This document shows, piece after piece, positions 48,153-56,400 of a stretch of DNA of 64,000 nt. The first letter of the stretch is position 1, and every line of letters begins with the position of its first letter. Source of the DNA: Collimonas sp. OK412 (GTDB lineage: Bacteria > Pseudomonadota > Gammaproteobacteria > Burkholderiales > Burkholderiaceae_D). The notes below the pieces were generated by a model. That model saw nothing but the letters and a program-made list of their open reading frames with translations, had not been told where the DNA came from and searched no databases. Location of the stretch: contig NZ_FOLC01000012.1 of assembly GCF_900112135.1 (NCBI RefSeq), forward strand, positions 101,957 to 165,956, written 5' to 3'. The position numbers and the translations under genes were made by a program.

Positions 48153-48767
48153 TTAGAAATTGATGTTGTTCGAGGAAATTTGAAGAAGAGTGGCTAGTTC
48201 CATTGCCGTCTTTACTTTCATCTTTTCGAAGATGTGAGCGCGATGAACTTCAACTGTACGTGTACTGATGAAAAGTTTGTCAGCGATGACTTTGTTTATG
48301 TTCCCGGCCAAAATAAGGTCCAATACTTCACGTTCCCGCGGAGAAAGCGTTGCCAGGCGTATCTGCGGTACGGCCGCATTAACGGCTTTCAGTGAAGCGG
48401 CAAGTGCTTCTTGCACTCGGTCCATGAGTTTATTGTCGTCAAATGGCTTTTCAAAGAAATCAAAAGCACCGCGCTTTATGGCATCGACAGCCATTGGCAC
48501 GTCGCCATGACCTGTCATAAAAATCACCGGTGTCCGATATATTAGATCACGCGCCTTTAGCGTGTCGAACAGAGCAATGCCGCTGATGCTCGGCATCCGT
48601 ACATCAAGCAGCACGCATTCGCCCGACGGTTCGACATGCGAGATGCCTTCGAGAGCGGCAAGAAATGCCTCGCCGCTTCCATGAGTCACCGCTGCAATGT
48701 TGCGGGACGACGCTAGCCATAGAAGCGAGTCCCGAATTTCTTCTTCATCGTCAACAATGTGAAGCAT
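48153..48767 (-). CDS. FixJ/DctR-type response regulator
   Basis: 204 aa. Receiver domain with the acidic pair VDDEE, phosphoacceptor Asp55 in CVLLDVRMP, and conserved Thr and Lys (FMTGHGD, FEKPF). C-terminal LuxR-type helix-turn-helix (LSPREREVLDLILAGNINKVIADKL). Partner of the histidine kinase just upstream on the same strand; likely controls the TRAP carrier and perhaps the porin. Confidence 0.92.
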   Translation of the reverse strand: MLHIVDDEEEIRDSLLWLASSRNIAAVTHGSGEAFLAALEGISHVEPSGECVLLDVRMPSISGIALFDTLKARDLIYRTPVIFMTGHGDVPMAVDAIKRGAFDFFEKPFDDNKLMDRVQEALAASLKAVNAAVPQIRLATLSPREREVLDLILAGNINKVIADKLFISTRTVEVHRAHIFEKMKVKTAMELATLLQISSNNINF

Positions 48768-48847
48768 GAATGCTCCTCAGAATAAGTATGAGATGAGGCA
48801 TTTGGAAGGCATTTTTTTTACTTGTCATGAGCAATCACCTTGGCAGT

Positions 48848-50866
48848 CTAATCTTTTGGCAAAGCGGGTAACGAAAAACGGAAAACAGCACCGCCTCCTG
48901 GATTATCTGCATGCGTCAATGCTCCACCGTGGAATTCAACAGCAGTGCGGCAAATATTCAACCCCATCCCCATACCTTCCGCCTTGGTCGAAAAGAAAGG
49001 TGAAAACAATCGTTCGACAACTTCCCGTGGAATGCCATGACCTTGATCAATTACCGAGACCGTCACGTGCGGGACAGGAATAGTGGAATCCAGCGCGGCA
49101 ACGATGCGCAACACGCGTCGCTCGGGCGCGCAATCCTGCATCGCTTCGATCGCATTGCGCGTGAGATTGAGCAATACCTGTTCGAGCAGGGTGCGGTCTG
49201 CCAGCACGGCCGGCAAATCGGCAGCGATGCTGTAATGGGTGACGACCGAAAATTGCTGTGCCTGCAATTCCACCAGCGGCATTGCGCTGTCGAGCAATTC
49301 CTGGACAGTCACGGGTTCGCGCGAAGGCTCACGCTGTTTCACAAAGGCATGCACGCTGCGAATGATCTGGCCGGCTCGCTGCGCTTGCGCGCTAGCCTTT
49401 TCCAAGGCCGTTTTAAGGATCTCCGGATTGATGCCGCCAGTTTCCGCCACGCTGTTCTTGAGCAAGTTCAATGCGCCGGTCGTGTAGCTCGAGATAGCCG
49501 TCAGCGGCTGATTCAGTTCGTGCGCCAATGTCGAGGCGATTTCCCCCATGCTGGCCATGCGGGCGCTGAATTGCAACTTCTCGTGCTGTTGGCGGTTAAT
49601 CTCTTCAATCGCCTTACGTTCGGAAATATCGAGCACCGATCCCATCCAGCCTGTCTGTTTGCCGCTCTCATTTACAAGCGGCGACTCGAATATCAGCACT
49701 GGGAAACGCGTGCCGTCCGCGCGCTGGAAGATGGTCTCAAAACCTTGCGGCGTGATATTCCCGGCAAGTCTTTGGGCGAGTCGCTGCTGATACTCAGACA
49801 TGGCCTCCGGCGCCCAATACGGCATAGGCGGCAATTTTCCCACAAGGTCTTGCGGAGAGTAGCCTACCATCTGGCTGAATGCCGGATTGACGTAAGTGAC
49901 GCGTCCATCAAGGTCGCGGGCACGCAGGCCGGTCACCAACGAATTTTCCATTGCGGTACGAAACGACACCTGTTGCAGCAGCGCTTCTTCCGTAGCCAGT
50001 CTCCGATTGATATCACGTCTCAAGGCCCACAGGCTCCAGAGCAGGCCCAGCGACAGAACGATGACCGAAATCACCAACAGATTCGACAATATTTTTGGGG
50101 CGCCTTTGACACTATTGGTACGCAATATAAGACTGGTTCCAGGCAATTCCAGCACCCGGCTGTAGGTATATACATTACGTCCGGGCCCGCCAGCTATGCG
50201 CTTGTCGATGATGTTTTCATTACTGTCGGTTAAAACGATTTCATTCTCTTGTGCAAACCACCAGGGGACCATCTCTTCCAGAATGCCTGAGGTCTGGTAG
50301 GTAGCGATCAAGCTGCCTAAATAATGGTTGCCTGCATAGAGAGGCAGATGGTAATCCAGCGTCATCACCCCTGGCTGACCAAGTGGTGCTTCCGGCTGGC
50401 CGTACTGAGGTTTTTTTAAGATGCGGGCGCGTTGCGCAGCTAGGCGCGATGCGCCCGGAAAGTCTGTTAATGCAACTGCCGCATCACTGGTCGAGGCTAT
50501 TTGCCTGTCATCTGCGCCGAGCCAGACAATACGGCTTAGCTCGCGGTTACTGCGAAGGAGGGTGCCTACTCTATCCCGCAGCTTTTTTTCCGGTAAAGAA
50601 CCGTTGATAATTTCTTCACTGATCGTATGGAGATTTTCTTCGTTGCGGCTGAGTTGAAAATGGATGGCTTGCTCCACCCATAGGGTATCGGCAATCAATT
50701 GTTTCTGGCGGTCGTTAGCCTCCATGTGTTGCGCTTGCCATGGCAGCCATAGCAGCACCGATAAAAACAGCAATACTAGAAAAACAGATGGCATCCAGTG
50801 CGAGATCCTCATTTTTCCGGAGGAAACTCCCAGTTCGGTTGGCTTCGAGCGACGTATCATATCCAT
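48848..50866 (-). CDS. membrane sensor histidine kinase (DctB/DctS-like, PAS domain)
   Basis: About 672 aa. Two membrane segments (WMPSVFLVLLFLSVLLWLPW, and ILSNLLVISVIVLSLGLLWSLW) enclose a periplasmic sensor of about 230 residues. A PAS domain (GRVTYVNPAFSQMVGYSPQDL), the phosphoacceptor His in LAHELNQPLTAISSYTTG, and ATPase boxes (NLTRNAIEAM, DQGHGIP, GMGMGLNICRT) follow. The start is uncertain: ATG 50866, ATG 50860 and an upstream frame are all possible and none has a clear ribosome-binding site. Probably senses the solute carried by DctPQM. Confidence 0.9.
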   Translation of the reverse strand: MDMIRRSKPTELGVSSGKMRISHWMPSVFLVLLFLSVLLWLPWQAQHMEANDRQKQLIADTLWVEQAIHFQLSRNEENLHTISEEIINGSLPEKKLRDRVGTLLRSNRELSRIVWLGADDRQIASTSDAAVALTDFPGASRLAAQRARILKKPQYGQPEAPLGQPGVMTLDYHLPLYAGNHYLGSLIATYQTSGILEEMVPWWFAQENEIVLTDSNENIIDKRIAGGPGRNVYTYSRVLELPGTSLILRTNSVKGAPKILSNLLVISVIVLSLGLLWSLWALRRDINRRLATEEALLQQVSFRTAMENSLVTGLRARDLDGRVTYVNPAFSQMVGYSPQDLVGKLPPMPYWAPEAMSEYQQRLAQRLAGNITPQGFETIFQRADGTRFPVLIFESPLVNESGKQTGWMGSVLDISERKAIEEINRQQHEKLQFSARMASMGEIASTLAHELNQPLTAISSYTTGALNLLKNSVAETGGINPEILKTALEKASAQAQRAGQIIRSVHAFVKQREPSREPVTVQELLDSAMPLVELQAQQFSVVTHYSIAADLPAVLADRTLLEQVLLNLTRNAIEAMQDCAPERRVLRIVAALDSTIPVPHVTVSVIDQGHGIPREVVERLFSPFFSTKAEGMGMGLNICRTAVEFHGGALTHADNPGGGAVFRFSLPALPKD

Positions 50867-50907
50867 CAGTATGATAGAAATCCGGCTGCTTTGCGGCAAT
50901 AAATCTG

Positions 50908-50923
50908 TTGTGGTTAACCACAA
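50908..50923. promoter_or_regulatory. perfect palindrome in the kinase/dctP divergent region
   Basis: TTGTGGTTAACCACAA, 16 bp, about 84 bp upstream of dctP. The TGTGG/CCACA half-sites recur in the inverted repeat before the porin, so it is a candidate site for the FixJ-type regulator. Confidence 0.6.
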
Positions 50924-50947
50924 TTGCGGTATTTCGGGTTGCTAATG

Positions 50948-50985
50948 ATAATGCATGGCACAAATGGATTTATACCATGCATTAT
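50948..50985. promoter_or_regulatory. inverted repeat next to the dctP start
   Basis: Perfect 11-bp arms ATAATGCATGG / CCATGCATTAT with a 16-bp spacer, ending 21 bp before the dctP ATG. It could be an operator or an mRNA leader stem. Confidence 0.45.
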
Positions 50986-51006
50986 TTCTAATAATCAGGA
51001 GACATC

Positions 51007-52011
51007 GTGAAACTAAAATTTTTGCTTTCAATGCTATCTGCCGCTGTTGTCGTGAGTACAAGCGCATTTGCCCAATCTCCCATAGTGATCAAGTTCAGTC
51101 ACGTTGTCGCGAATGACACCCCTAAAGGTAAAGCGGCGTTGCGCTTCAAGGAACTGGCGGAAAAAGCAACCAATGGCCGCGTCAAGATCGAGGTCTATCC
51201 CAACAGTACGCTATACAAAGACAAAGAAGAAATGGAAGCGCTGCAACTCGGCGCGGTACAGATGCTGGCTCCCTCGCTCGCCAAATTCGGTCCTTTGGGC
51301 GTAAAAGAATTCGAGTTATTCGATTTACCGTATATTTTCCCGGGCAGAGACGTGCTCGATGATGTGACCCAGGGCGCGATCGGCAAAGAACTTTTCAAGA
51401 AACTGGAGCCTAAAGGAATCACCGGTTTGGCCTACTGGGATAATGGCTTCAAAGTCATGTCGGCAAATAAGCCCTTGCATTTACCAGCCGATTTTAAAGG
51501 TTTGAAGATGCGCATCCAATCTTCTAAAGTATTGGATGCGCAAATGCGTATTTTAGGTGCGAATCCGCAAGTGCTCGCGTTTTCCGAGGTATACCAGGCC
51601 TTGCAGACAGGTGTGGTCGATGGCACAGAAAATCCGCCCTCTAATCTCTACACGCAAAAAATGTATGAGGTACAGAAGTATGTAGCCATGTCGAACCACG
51701 GTTATTTAGGCTACGCCGTCATCGTTAACAAGAAATTCTGGGACGGCCTGCCAGCAGATATCCGCAGCGAGCTCGACGGCGCAATGAAAGAGACTACCAG
51801 GTACGCCAATACGATCGCACAGCAAGAGAACGATAGTGCGATGGAGGCTATCCGCAAATCCGGCAAGACCGTGGTCTACAACTTGACCGACCAGGAAAAA
51901 ACCGAGTGGCGCAAAGCGCTGCTGCCGGTGCAGAAGCAAATGGAAAATCGCATCGGCAAGGATTTGATCACGGCAGTCAATCAGGAATCCGCAAAGCTGG
52001 GATACAAATAA
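51007..52011 (+). CDS. dctP: TRAP transporter solute-binding protein DctP
   Basis: 334 aa with a signal peptide (cleavage after SAFA). IKFSHVVANDTPKGKAALRF and the ligand-carboxylate region GLKMRIQSSKVLDAQMRILGAN with EVYQALQTGVVDGTENP are DctP signatures, the latter with the Arg and Asn that bind a carboxylate. Likely C4-dicarboxylate or related organic acid. ATCAGGAGACATC precedes a GTG/ATG-type start (GTGAAACTA at 51007). First gene of dctPQM. Confidence 0.94.
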   Translation: MKLKFLLSMLSAAVVVSTSAFAQSPIVIKFSHVVANDTPKGKAALRFKELAEKATNGRVKIEVYPNSTLYKDKEEMEALQLGAVQMLAPSLAKFGPLGVKEFELFDLPYIFPGRDVLDDVTQGAIGKELFKKLEPKGITGLAYWDNGFKVMSANKPLHLPADFKGLKMRIQSSKVLDAQMRILGANPQVLAFSEVYQALQTGVVDGTENPPSNLYTQKMYEVQKYVAMSNHGYLGYAVIVNKKFWDGLPADIRSELDGAMKETTRYANTIAQQENDSAMEAIRKSGKTVVYNLTDQEKTEWRKALLPVQKQMENRIGKDLITAVNQESAKLGYK

Positions 52012-52136
52012 ATAATCAAGGCACGCAATAGAAGTGCGGCAGGCAGCCTGCAATTATTCGCCTGAGCGCATAGCGATTCAAGATTATTTTGTGAGAGGCC
52101 CCGGCTCCTCTTGCCTCTGAACTTTACGGATATTCC

Positions 52137-52709
52137 ATGAAATTTCTCGACCATTTGGAAGAGTGGCTAATTGCGTCCTTGATGGCAATGGCAACTGTTC
52201 TTATTTTTCTTGCAGTGGTACATCGCTATGCCTCGGGGATGCCAATTCCCTGGGTGCAGGATGAACTCATCAAAATCAACTCCAGCTGGGCCCAAGAGCT
52301 GTGCATCTACATGTTTGTGTGGATGGCGAAATTCGGCGCTGCCTATGGCGTGCGTGTTGGCATCCATGTCGGCGTCGATGTATTGATCAATAAATTGAGC
52401 GCGCCATGGCGCAATAAATTCATTATTTTCGGCTTGCTGGCCGGAGCGCTCTTTACCGGCGTCATAGGTACCTTGGGAACCAAATTCGTGTGGGAAATTG
52501 CCCATACGGATACGGTGTCCGCCGACCTGGAAATCCCGATGTGGATCGTCTATCTGGCAGTGCCGCTCGGATCGTATCTAATGTCGTTCCGGTTCTTGCA
52601 AGTGACATGGCAATTCTTCAAGAATGGCGAACTTCCAAAGCATGATCACACACACATCGACGGTGTCGAAGACGCCGTTGATGTAGAACACGTGGGGTTC
52701 AAAGCATGA
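52137..52709 (+). CDS. dctQ: TRAP transporter small membrane subunit DctQ
   Basis: 190 aa with four hydrophobic segments. The pattern LIASLMATVLIFLAVVHRYA and WAQELCIYMFVWMAKFGAAYGVR is typical of DctQ. The C-terminal tail is histidine- and acid-rich (HDHTHIDGVEDAVDVEHVG), which is unusual but of unknown meaning. The stop overlaps the dctM start (ATGA). Confidence 0.93.
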   Translation: MKFLDHLEEWLIASLMAMATVLIFLAVVHRYASGMPIPWVQDELIKINSSWAQELCIYMFVWMAKFGAAYGVRVGIHVGVDVLINKLSAPWRNKFIIFGLLAGALFTGVIGTLGTKFVWEIAHTDTVSADLEIPMWIVYLAVPLGSYLMSFRFLQVTWQFFKNGELPKHDHTHIDGVEDAVDVEHVGFKA

Positions 52710-53986
52710 ATGCCCTGATTATATTCGTGCTGTTATTTGCATTGATGCTGACCGGTATGCCGATCTCGATATCGCTCGGCTTGACCGTGTTGACCTTCCT
52801 GTTCACGATGACTAACGTGCCGATTGAGTCGGTGGCGTTGAAACTGTTCACTGGCATCGAGAATTTCGAGATCATGGCGATCCCGTTTTTCCTTCTGGCG
52901 GGCACCTTCTTGACGCATGGCGGGGTGGCAAAGCGCATGATCAAATTTGCGACAACGCTGGTTGGTCATTGGCATGGTGGTATCGGCCTGGCTGGGGTCA
53001 TCGGTTGCGCATTGTTCGCCTCGGTATGCGGCTCAAGCGTAGCAACGGTGGCTGCAATCGGCTCCGTAGTTCTGCCAGAAATGGTCAAGCAGGGGTTTCC
53101 AAAGAAATTTGGCGCCGGCGTGATTGCAACTTCTGGAGCGCTCGGCATTTTGATGCTGCCATCGGTAATCAAAGTGATTTATGCCGTATCCACCAATACT
53201 TCAATCGGAGCTCTTTTTATCGCCGGCCTGATTCCGGGAATTATTCTCACCGGGATGCTTTGCCTGACGACCTGGAATATTGCCCGCAAAAATAGCTATC
53301 CACGCTTGCCTAAAGCTAGCTGGCGTGAGCGCTGGGACGCATTTCGCGATAGTGCGTGGGGATTATTCTTGGTGGTAATCGTTATCGGCGGTATTTTCAG
53401 CGGCATATTTACGGCAACGGAAGCAGCTGCGATGAGTGCTGTGTACGCCTTTCTGGTATCTATTTTTGTCTACAAAGACATGACTATCAAGAATGTGCCG
53501 AAGGTATTGCTCGATTCGGCGGCGATGTCCGCCATGTTGCTCTACATCATCACGAATGCAACCTTGTTTTCCTTCCTCATGACGTCAGAGAATGTTCCTC
53601 AAGCCCTGACTGAAATCATTCTGCATATGGGACTGGGTAAAGTGGGTTTCCTGCTGGTCGTTAATTTACTTCTATTGTTGGCGGGGAATGTGATGGAAGC
53701 GTCCTCAATCATTCTGATCATGGCGCCGATTCTGTTCCCGGTTGCGGTCAAGCTGGGTATCAATCCCATCCATTTCGGCATCATGATGATCGTCAACATG
53801 GAGGTCGGAATGTGCCACCCACCTGTCGGCTTAAATTTGTATGTCGCATCGAGCATCACCAAAATGGGAATCACGGAATTGACCAAGGCCGTCATGCCAT
53901 GGTTGCTTACCATGATTATTTTCCTGATTTTGATCACTTATGCACCGCAAATGACAATGTTCCTGCCCAATCTTGTTTACAAATAA
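52706..53986 (+). CDS. dctM: TRAP transporter large membrane subunit DctM
   Basis: 426 aa with about twelve hydrophobic segments. Signatures are ALMLTGMPISISLGL, FFLLAGTFLTHGGVAKRM, GCALFASVCGSSVATVAAIG and the late GMCHPPVGLNLYVASSI, all typical of DctM. It transports the DctP-bound acid with sodium. Overlaps dctQ by 4 bp. Confidence 0.95.
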   Translation: MNALIIFVLLFALMLTGMPISISLGLTVLTFLFTMTNVPIESVALKLFTGIENFEIMAIPFFLLAGTFLTHGGVAKRMIKFATTLVGHWHGGIGLAGVIGCALFASVCGSSVATVAAIGSVVLPEMVKQGFPKKFGAGVIATSGALGILMLPSVIKVIYAVSTNTSIGALFIAGLIPGIILTGMLCLTTWNIARKNSYPRLPKASWRERWDAFRDSAWGLFLVVIVIGGIFSGIFTATEAAAMSAVYAFLVSIFVYKDMTIKNVPKVLLDSAAMSAMLLYIITNATLFSFLMTSENVPQALTEIILHMGLGKVGFLLVVNLLLLLAGNVMEASSIILIMAPILFPVAVKLGINPIHFGIMMIVNMEVGMCHPPVGLNLYVASSITKMGITELTKAVMPWLLTMIIFLILITYAPQMTMFLPNLVYK

Positions 53987-54011
53987 ATCGTCTTGAAATC
54001 ATGTGCACAAA

Positions 54012-54042
54012 GCCGCCATATGTCGTTAGCGATGATGGCGGC
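54012..54042 (+). terminator. hairpin after dctM
   Basis: GCCGCCAT / ATGGCGGC stem with a 15-base loop, 26 bp after the stop, followed a few bases later by TTTT. Confidence 0.5.
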
Positions 54043-54204
54043 GATGCGTCTTTTCCCTGACCGATTTAATTTGACAGTCAGCCTAAAACATCTGGCTGCG
54101 TAACCGCCGTTCCATTCTCAAACCACAATATTGTCGCACCGCTTCTGTCACCCGTTGCATCGTGTAAAAAAATAATTTTAGGCTTACCTAAATGGGGAGA
54201 TACC

Positions 54205-55338
54205 ATGTTCAAAAGCTTGGGAAAAACTATCGCTGCTATTGTGCTCGCAGGTGCAACCTTGGTTGCGCTTGCTGAGGATGGCGTTACTGACAGTACGATA
54301 TTGATCGGCCAGACAATTGGCGTTACCGGAACTGTGGCAGGACCGGTCAAGGAAATGCTGGAGGGAGCCAACGCCTACTTCACGTCGGTCAACGCGAATG
54401 GCGGCGTCAATGGGAGAAAAATAAAACTGATCACATTGGATGACAAATTCGATCCTGCACTTGCAGCGTCCAATGCGGCAAAACTCATCAAGAATGAGCA
54501 TGTCTTCGCCCTGTTTCAAAGCCGTGGTACCCCTCATACCCAAGCAATCATGCCTGTTCTGGAGGCAAATCATGTGCCATTGATAGCGCCATCGACAGGG
54601 GCGTCCGTTTTTCACAATCCGGTAAATCCATTGATATTCAATGTTCGCGCGAAGTATCAAACGGAAATCGGCAAAGCAGTCGAATATTTTATTTTCGCGG
54701 GGGTCAAGAGCATCGGCCTTCTACATGTCGACGATACTTTCGGACAAGATGGCCTTGCGGGATTTAACAGTGCGATGAAGGCGCATTCGCTTCCTTCCGC
54801 AGTTATTATCTCATTTGCCAGAGACAATCCTGACTACAAGACAACAGCTGCAAACGTCATCAAGGCCAAGCCGGCGGCATTGATCATTGTCAGCTCGTCC
54901 AAAAACACCATTGACGTAATCAAGGAAATCCGTGCGCAAGGAAGTAAGTTGCAGATCATGACCCTTTCAAACAATTCTTCAGAATCCTTTATCAGAGAAC
55001 TCGGCAGCGCAAGATCCGGCATTATTCTCGGCCAGATTACACCGCCGCCGGATCTCGTTTCCACTCGGCTGGGACAAGAATTCGAAGCCGCCGCCAAGAA
55101 AACGCACGCGACCGCTTCTTACGCGGCGATGGAGGGATTCGTCTCTGCCAAAGTGCTGGTAGAGGGATTGCGCAGAGCCGGCAGCAATTTGACCCGGGAT
55201 CGATTCTTACATGCGTTGGAGTCGATCCGGCACGAAGATCTGGGAGGGTTGATGATTACTTACACTGCGCAAAATCACACAGGCAGCGAATTCGTCGAAT
55301 TCACGATGATAGGGAAAGACGGACGCTACGTCCGATGA
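54205..55338 (+). CDS. orphan ABC substrate-binding protein (Leu/Ile/Val/amide type)
   Basis: 377 aa periplasmic binding protein with a signal peptide ending near VALAED. Type I fold: IGQTIGVTGTVAGPVKEMLEG, NANGGVNGRKIKLITLDD, VPLIAPSTGASVF and SIGLLHVDDTFGQDGLAGF are the usual LivJ/AmiC landmarks. No permease or ATPase genes are nearby, so it either feeds a distant transporter or acts in sensing. GGGGAGATACC precedes the ATG. Confidence 0.88.
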   Translation: MFKSLGKTIAAIVLAGATLVALAEDGVTDSTILIGQTIGVTGTVAGPVKEMLEGANAYFTSVNANGGVNGRKIKLITLDDKFDPALAASNAAKLIKNEHVFALFQSRGTPHTQAIMPVLEANHVPLIAPSTGASVFHNPVNPLIFNVRAKYQTEIGKAVEYFIFAGVKSIGLLHVDDTFGQDGLAGFNSAMKAHSLPSAVIISFARDNPDYKTTAANVIKAKPAALIIVSSSKNTIDVIKEIRAQGSKLQIMTLSNNSSESFIRELGSARSGIILGQITPPPDLVSTRLGQEFEAAAKKTHATASYAAMEGFVSAKVLVEGLRRAGSNLTRDRFLHALESIRHEDLGGLMITYTAQNHTGSEFVEFTMIGKDGRYVR

Positions 55339-55340
55339 TA

Positions 55341-55606
55341 GCAACTTTATTGGCCAGTTAGCATCTTTGTCCTAATGGGCCAGCTTTTTCACCATGGACA
55401 ATAGTTTCGGATACAGCGCGTCAATATTGGCTTTTCAGCTTATTTAGGCCATGTGTACCCGAAACTATTTGGCCATGTGCATCCGAAACTAATTGATGTT
55501 CCCATCACCTGGTTGCTCAGAACAAAGATGCTAACTGACCCTTAGCATCCACGGCGTTCCGTAAGCCATATTCTTTTTCAGCTACACCCTCTAAAGATGC
55601 TAACTG
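55341..55606. repeat. composite IS-end remnants
   Basis: 55341-55370 is identical to 42035-42064. Next come two related 20-bp units (CCATGTGTACCCGAAACTAT, CCATGTGCATCCGAAACTAA). 55510-55606 is the second copy of the 17881 repeat, with AGAACAAAGATGCTAACTG in reverse orientation and CTAAAGATGCTAACTG at its right end. No transposase is intact; the 55339-55687 gap is built of such ends. Confidence 0.6.
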
Positions 55607-55687
55607 CAGCGATTTCTTTCCACTAATTCAGTCTCTCTTAACAACAAACTTGCTAACCGGTACGCGGTGGGCCGATTTCCATGTCAG

Positions 55688-55873
55688 TTATCTGCGTTTT
55701 ATGGCTGCCAGTTCGCAAAGACGCTGACGCAGCCCCTCATCGTCAGGACGACGGGATTCGTAGTGATACAAGGAGCGGGAAATGCCTATCAGCCCGCAGG
55801 CACGGGTTACGCCTAGACCGTGGACATGCATGATGTGCGTCACGGCGCTGCGCCTGTCCTGCGGGCTCACCAC
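55688..55873 (-). pseudogene. IS3-family transposase OrfB, truncated
   Basis: About 61 codons read QDRRSAVTHIMHVHGLGVTR then ACGLIGISRSLYHYESRRPD, the N-terminal region of IS3-type OrfB before the rve integrase core. It then stops; the catalytic DDE domain is deleted. Confidence 0.8.
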
Positions 55874-56130
55874 TTTCGGCCGAGCACATCCTTCAGTGCA
55901 GCGTTGGCCAGCAGGCTTTCTGCCAGTAGCTTCTTGAGCCTTGCATTTTCCGCTTCCAGCGCCTTGAGCCGTTGGGCTTCGGATACCGTCATCCCGCTGA
56001 ACTTAGATTTCCAGTTGTAGTACGTCGCGTCGCTGATGCCGTGCTTCCGGCGCACCTCCGCCACCTTCATACCGGCTTCAGCTTCCTTGAGTACGCCAAA
56101 AATTTGTTCTTCGGTAAATCGTTTCTTCAT
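55867..56130 (-). mobile_element. IS3-family transposase OrfA
   Basis: 87 aa. MKKRFTEEQIFGVLKEAEAG, the helix-turn-helix RRKHGISDATYYNWKSKFSG and a leucine zipper (RLKALEAENARLKKLLAE) are complete OrfA of the IS407-like group. It overlaps OrfB by a few bases, as required for programmed frameshifting. With OrfB truncated, the element cannot move itself. It forms the left border of the defence-like island. Confidence 0.88.
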
Positions 56131-56346
56131 GCTGCCTCCGTATGGGGCAGACTCTAGATCGGTGCCGTACTAATCTCGGGGAGCAGGTCACCGCTACGCT
56201 AGGAAAAATAGGAAATCGTCATGTCCGCAGCGCCCCTCAGAGCGTCATCGGTGCCAAGATTCTAAGAACTGTGAGAAATGGGGCGACCTGCCAGCCACAA
56301 GAACGAGGTGCTATGCGTCAAACCAAAAGCAGCTGATCTCTAGACA

Positions 56347-56376
56347 GCGCGGCATCCCCGCCAAAGGATGCCGCGC
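56347..56376. terminator. GC-rich hairpin downstream of the DUF262 genes
   Basis: Perfect 11-bp arms GCGCGGCATCC / GGATGCCGCGC with an 8-base loop, 25 bp beyond the DUF262 stop on the minus strand. No T-tract. Confidence 0.5.
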
Positions 56377-56400
56377 GCCCTACCCGCGCCTCATCGCGTG

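Noticed and set aside
49037..50233. A 398-codon plus-strand open frame opposite the histidine kinase
   Set aside because: Antisense to conserved kinase boxes; no domain features.
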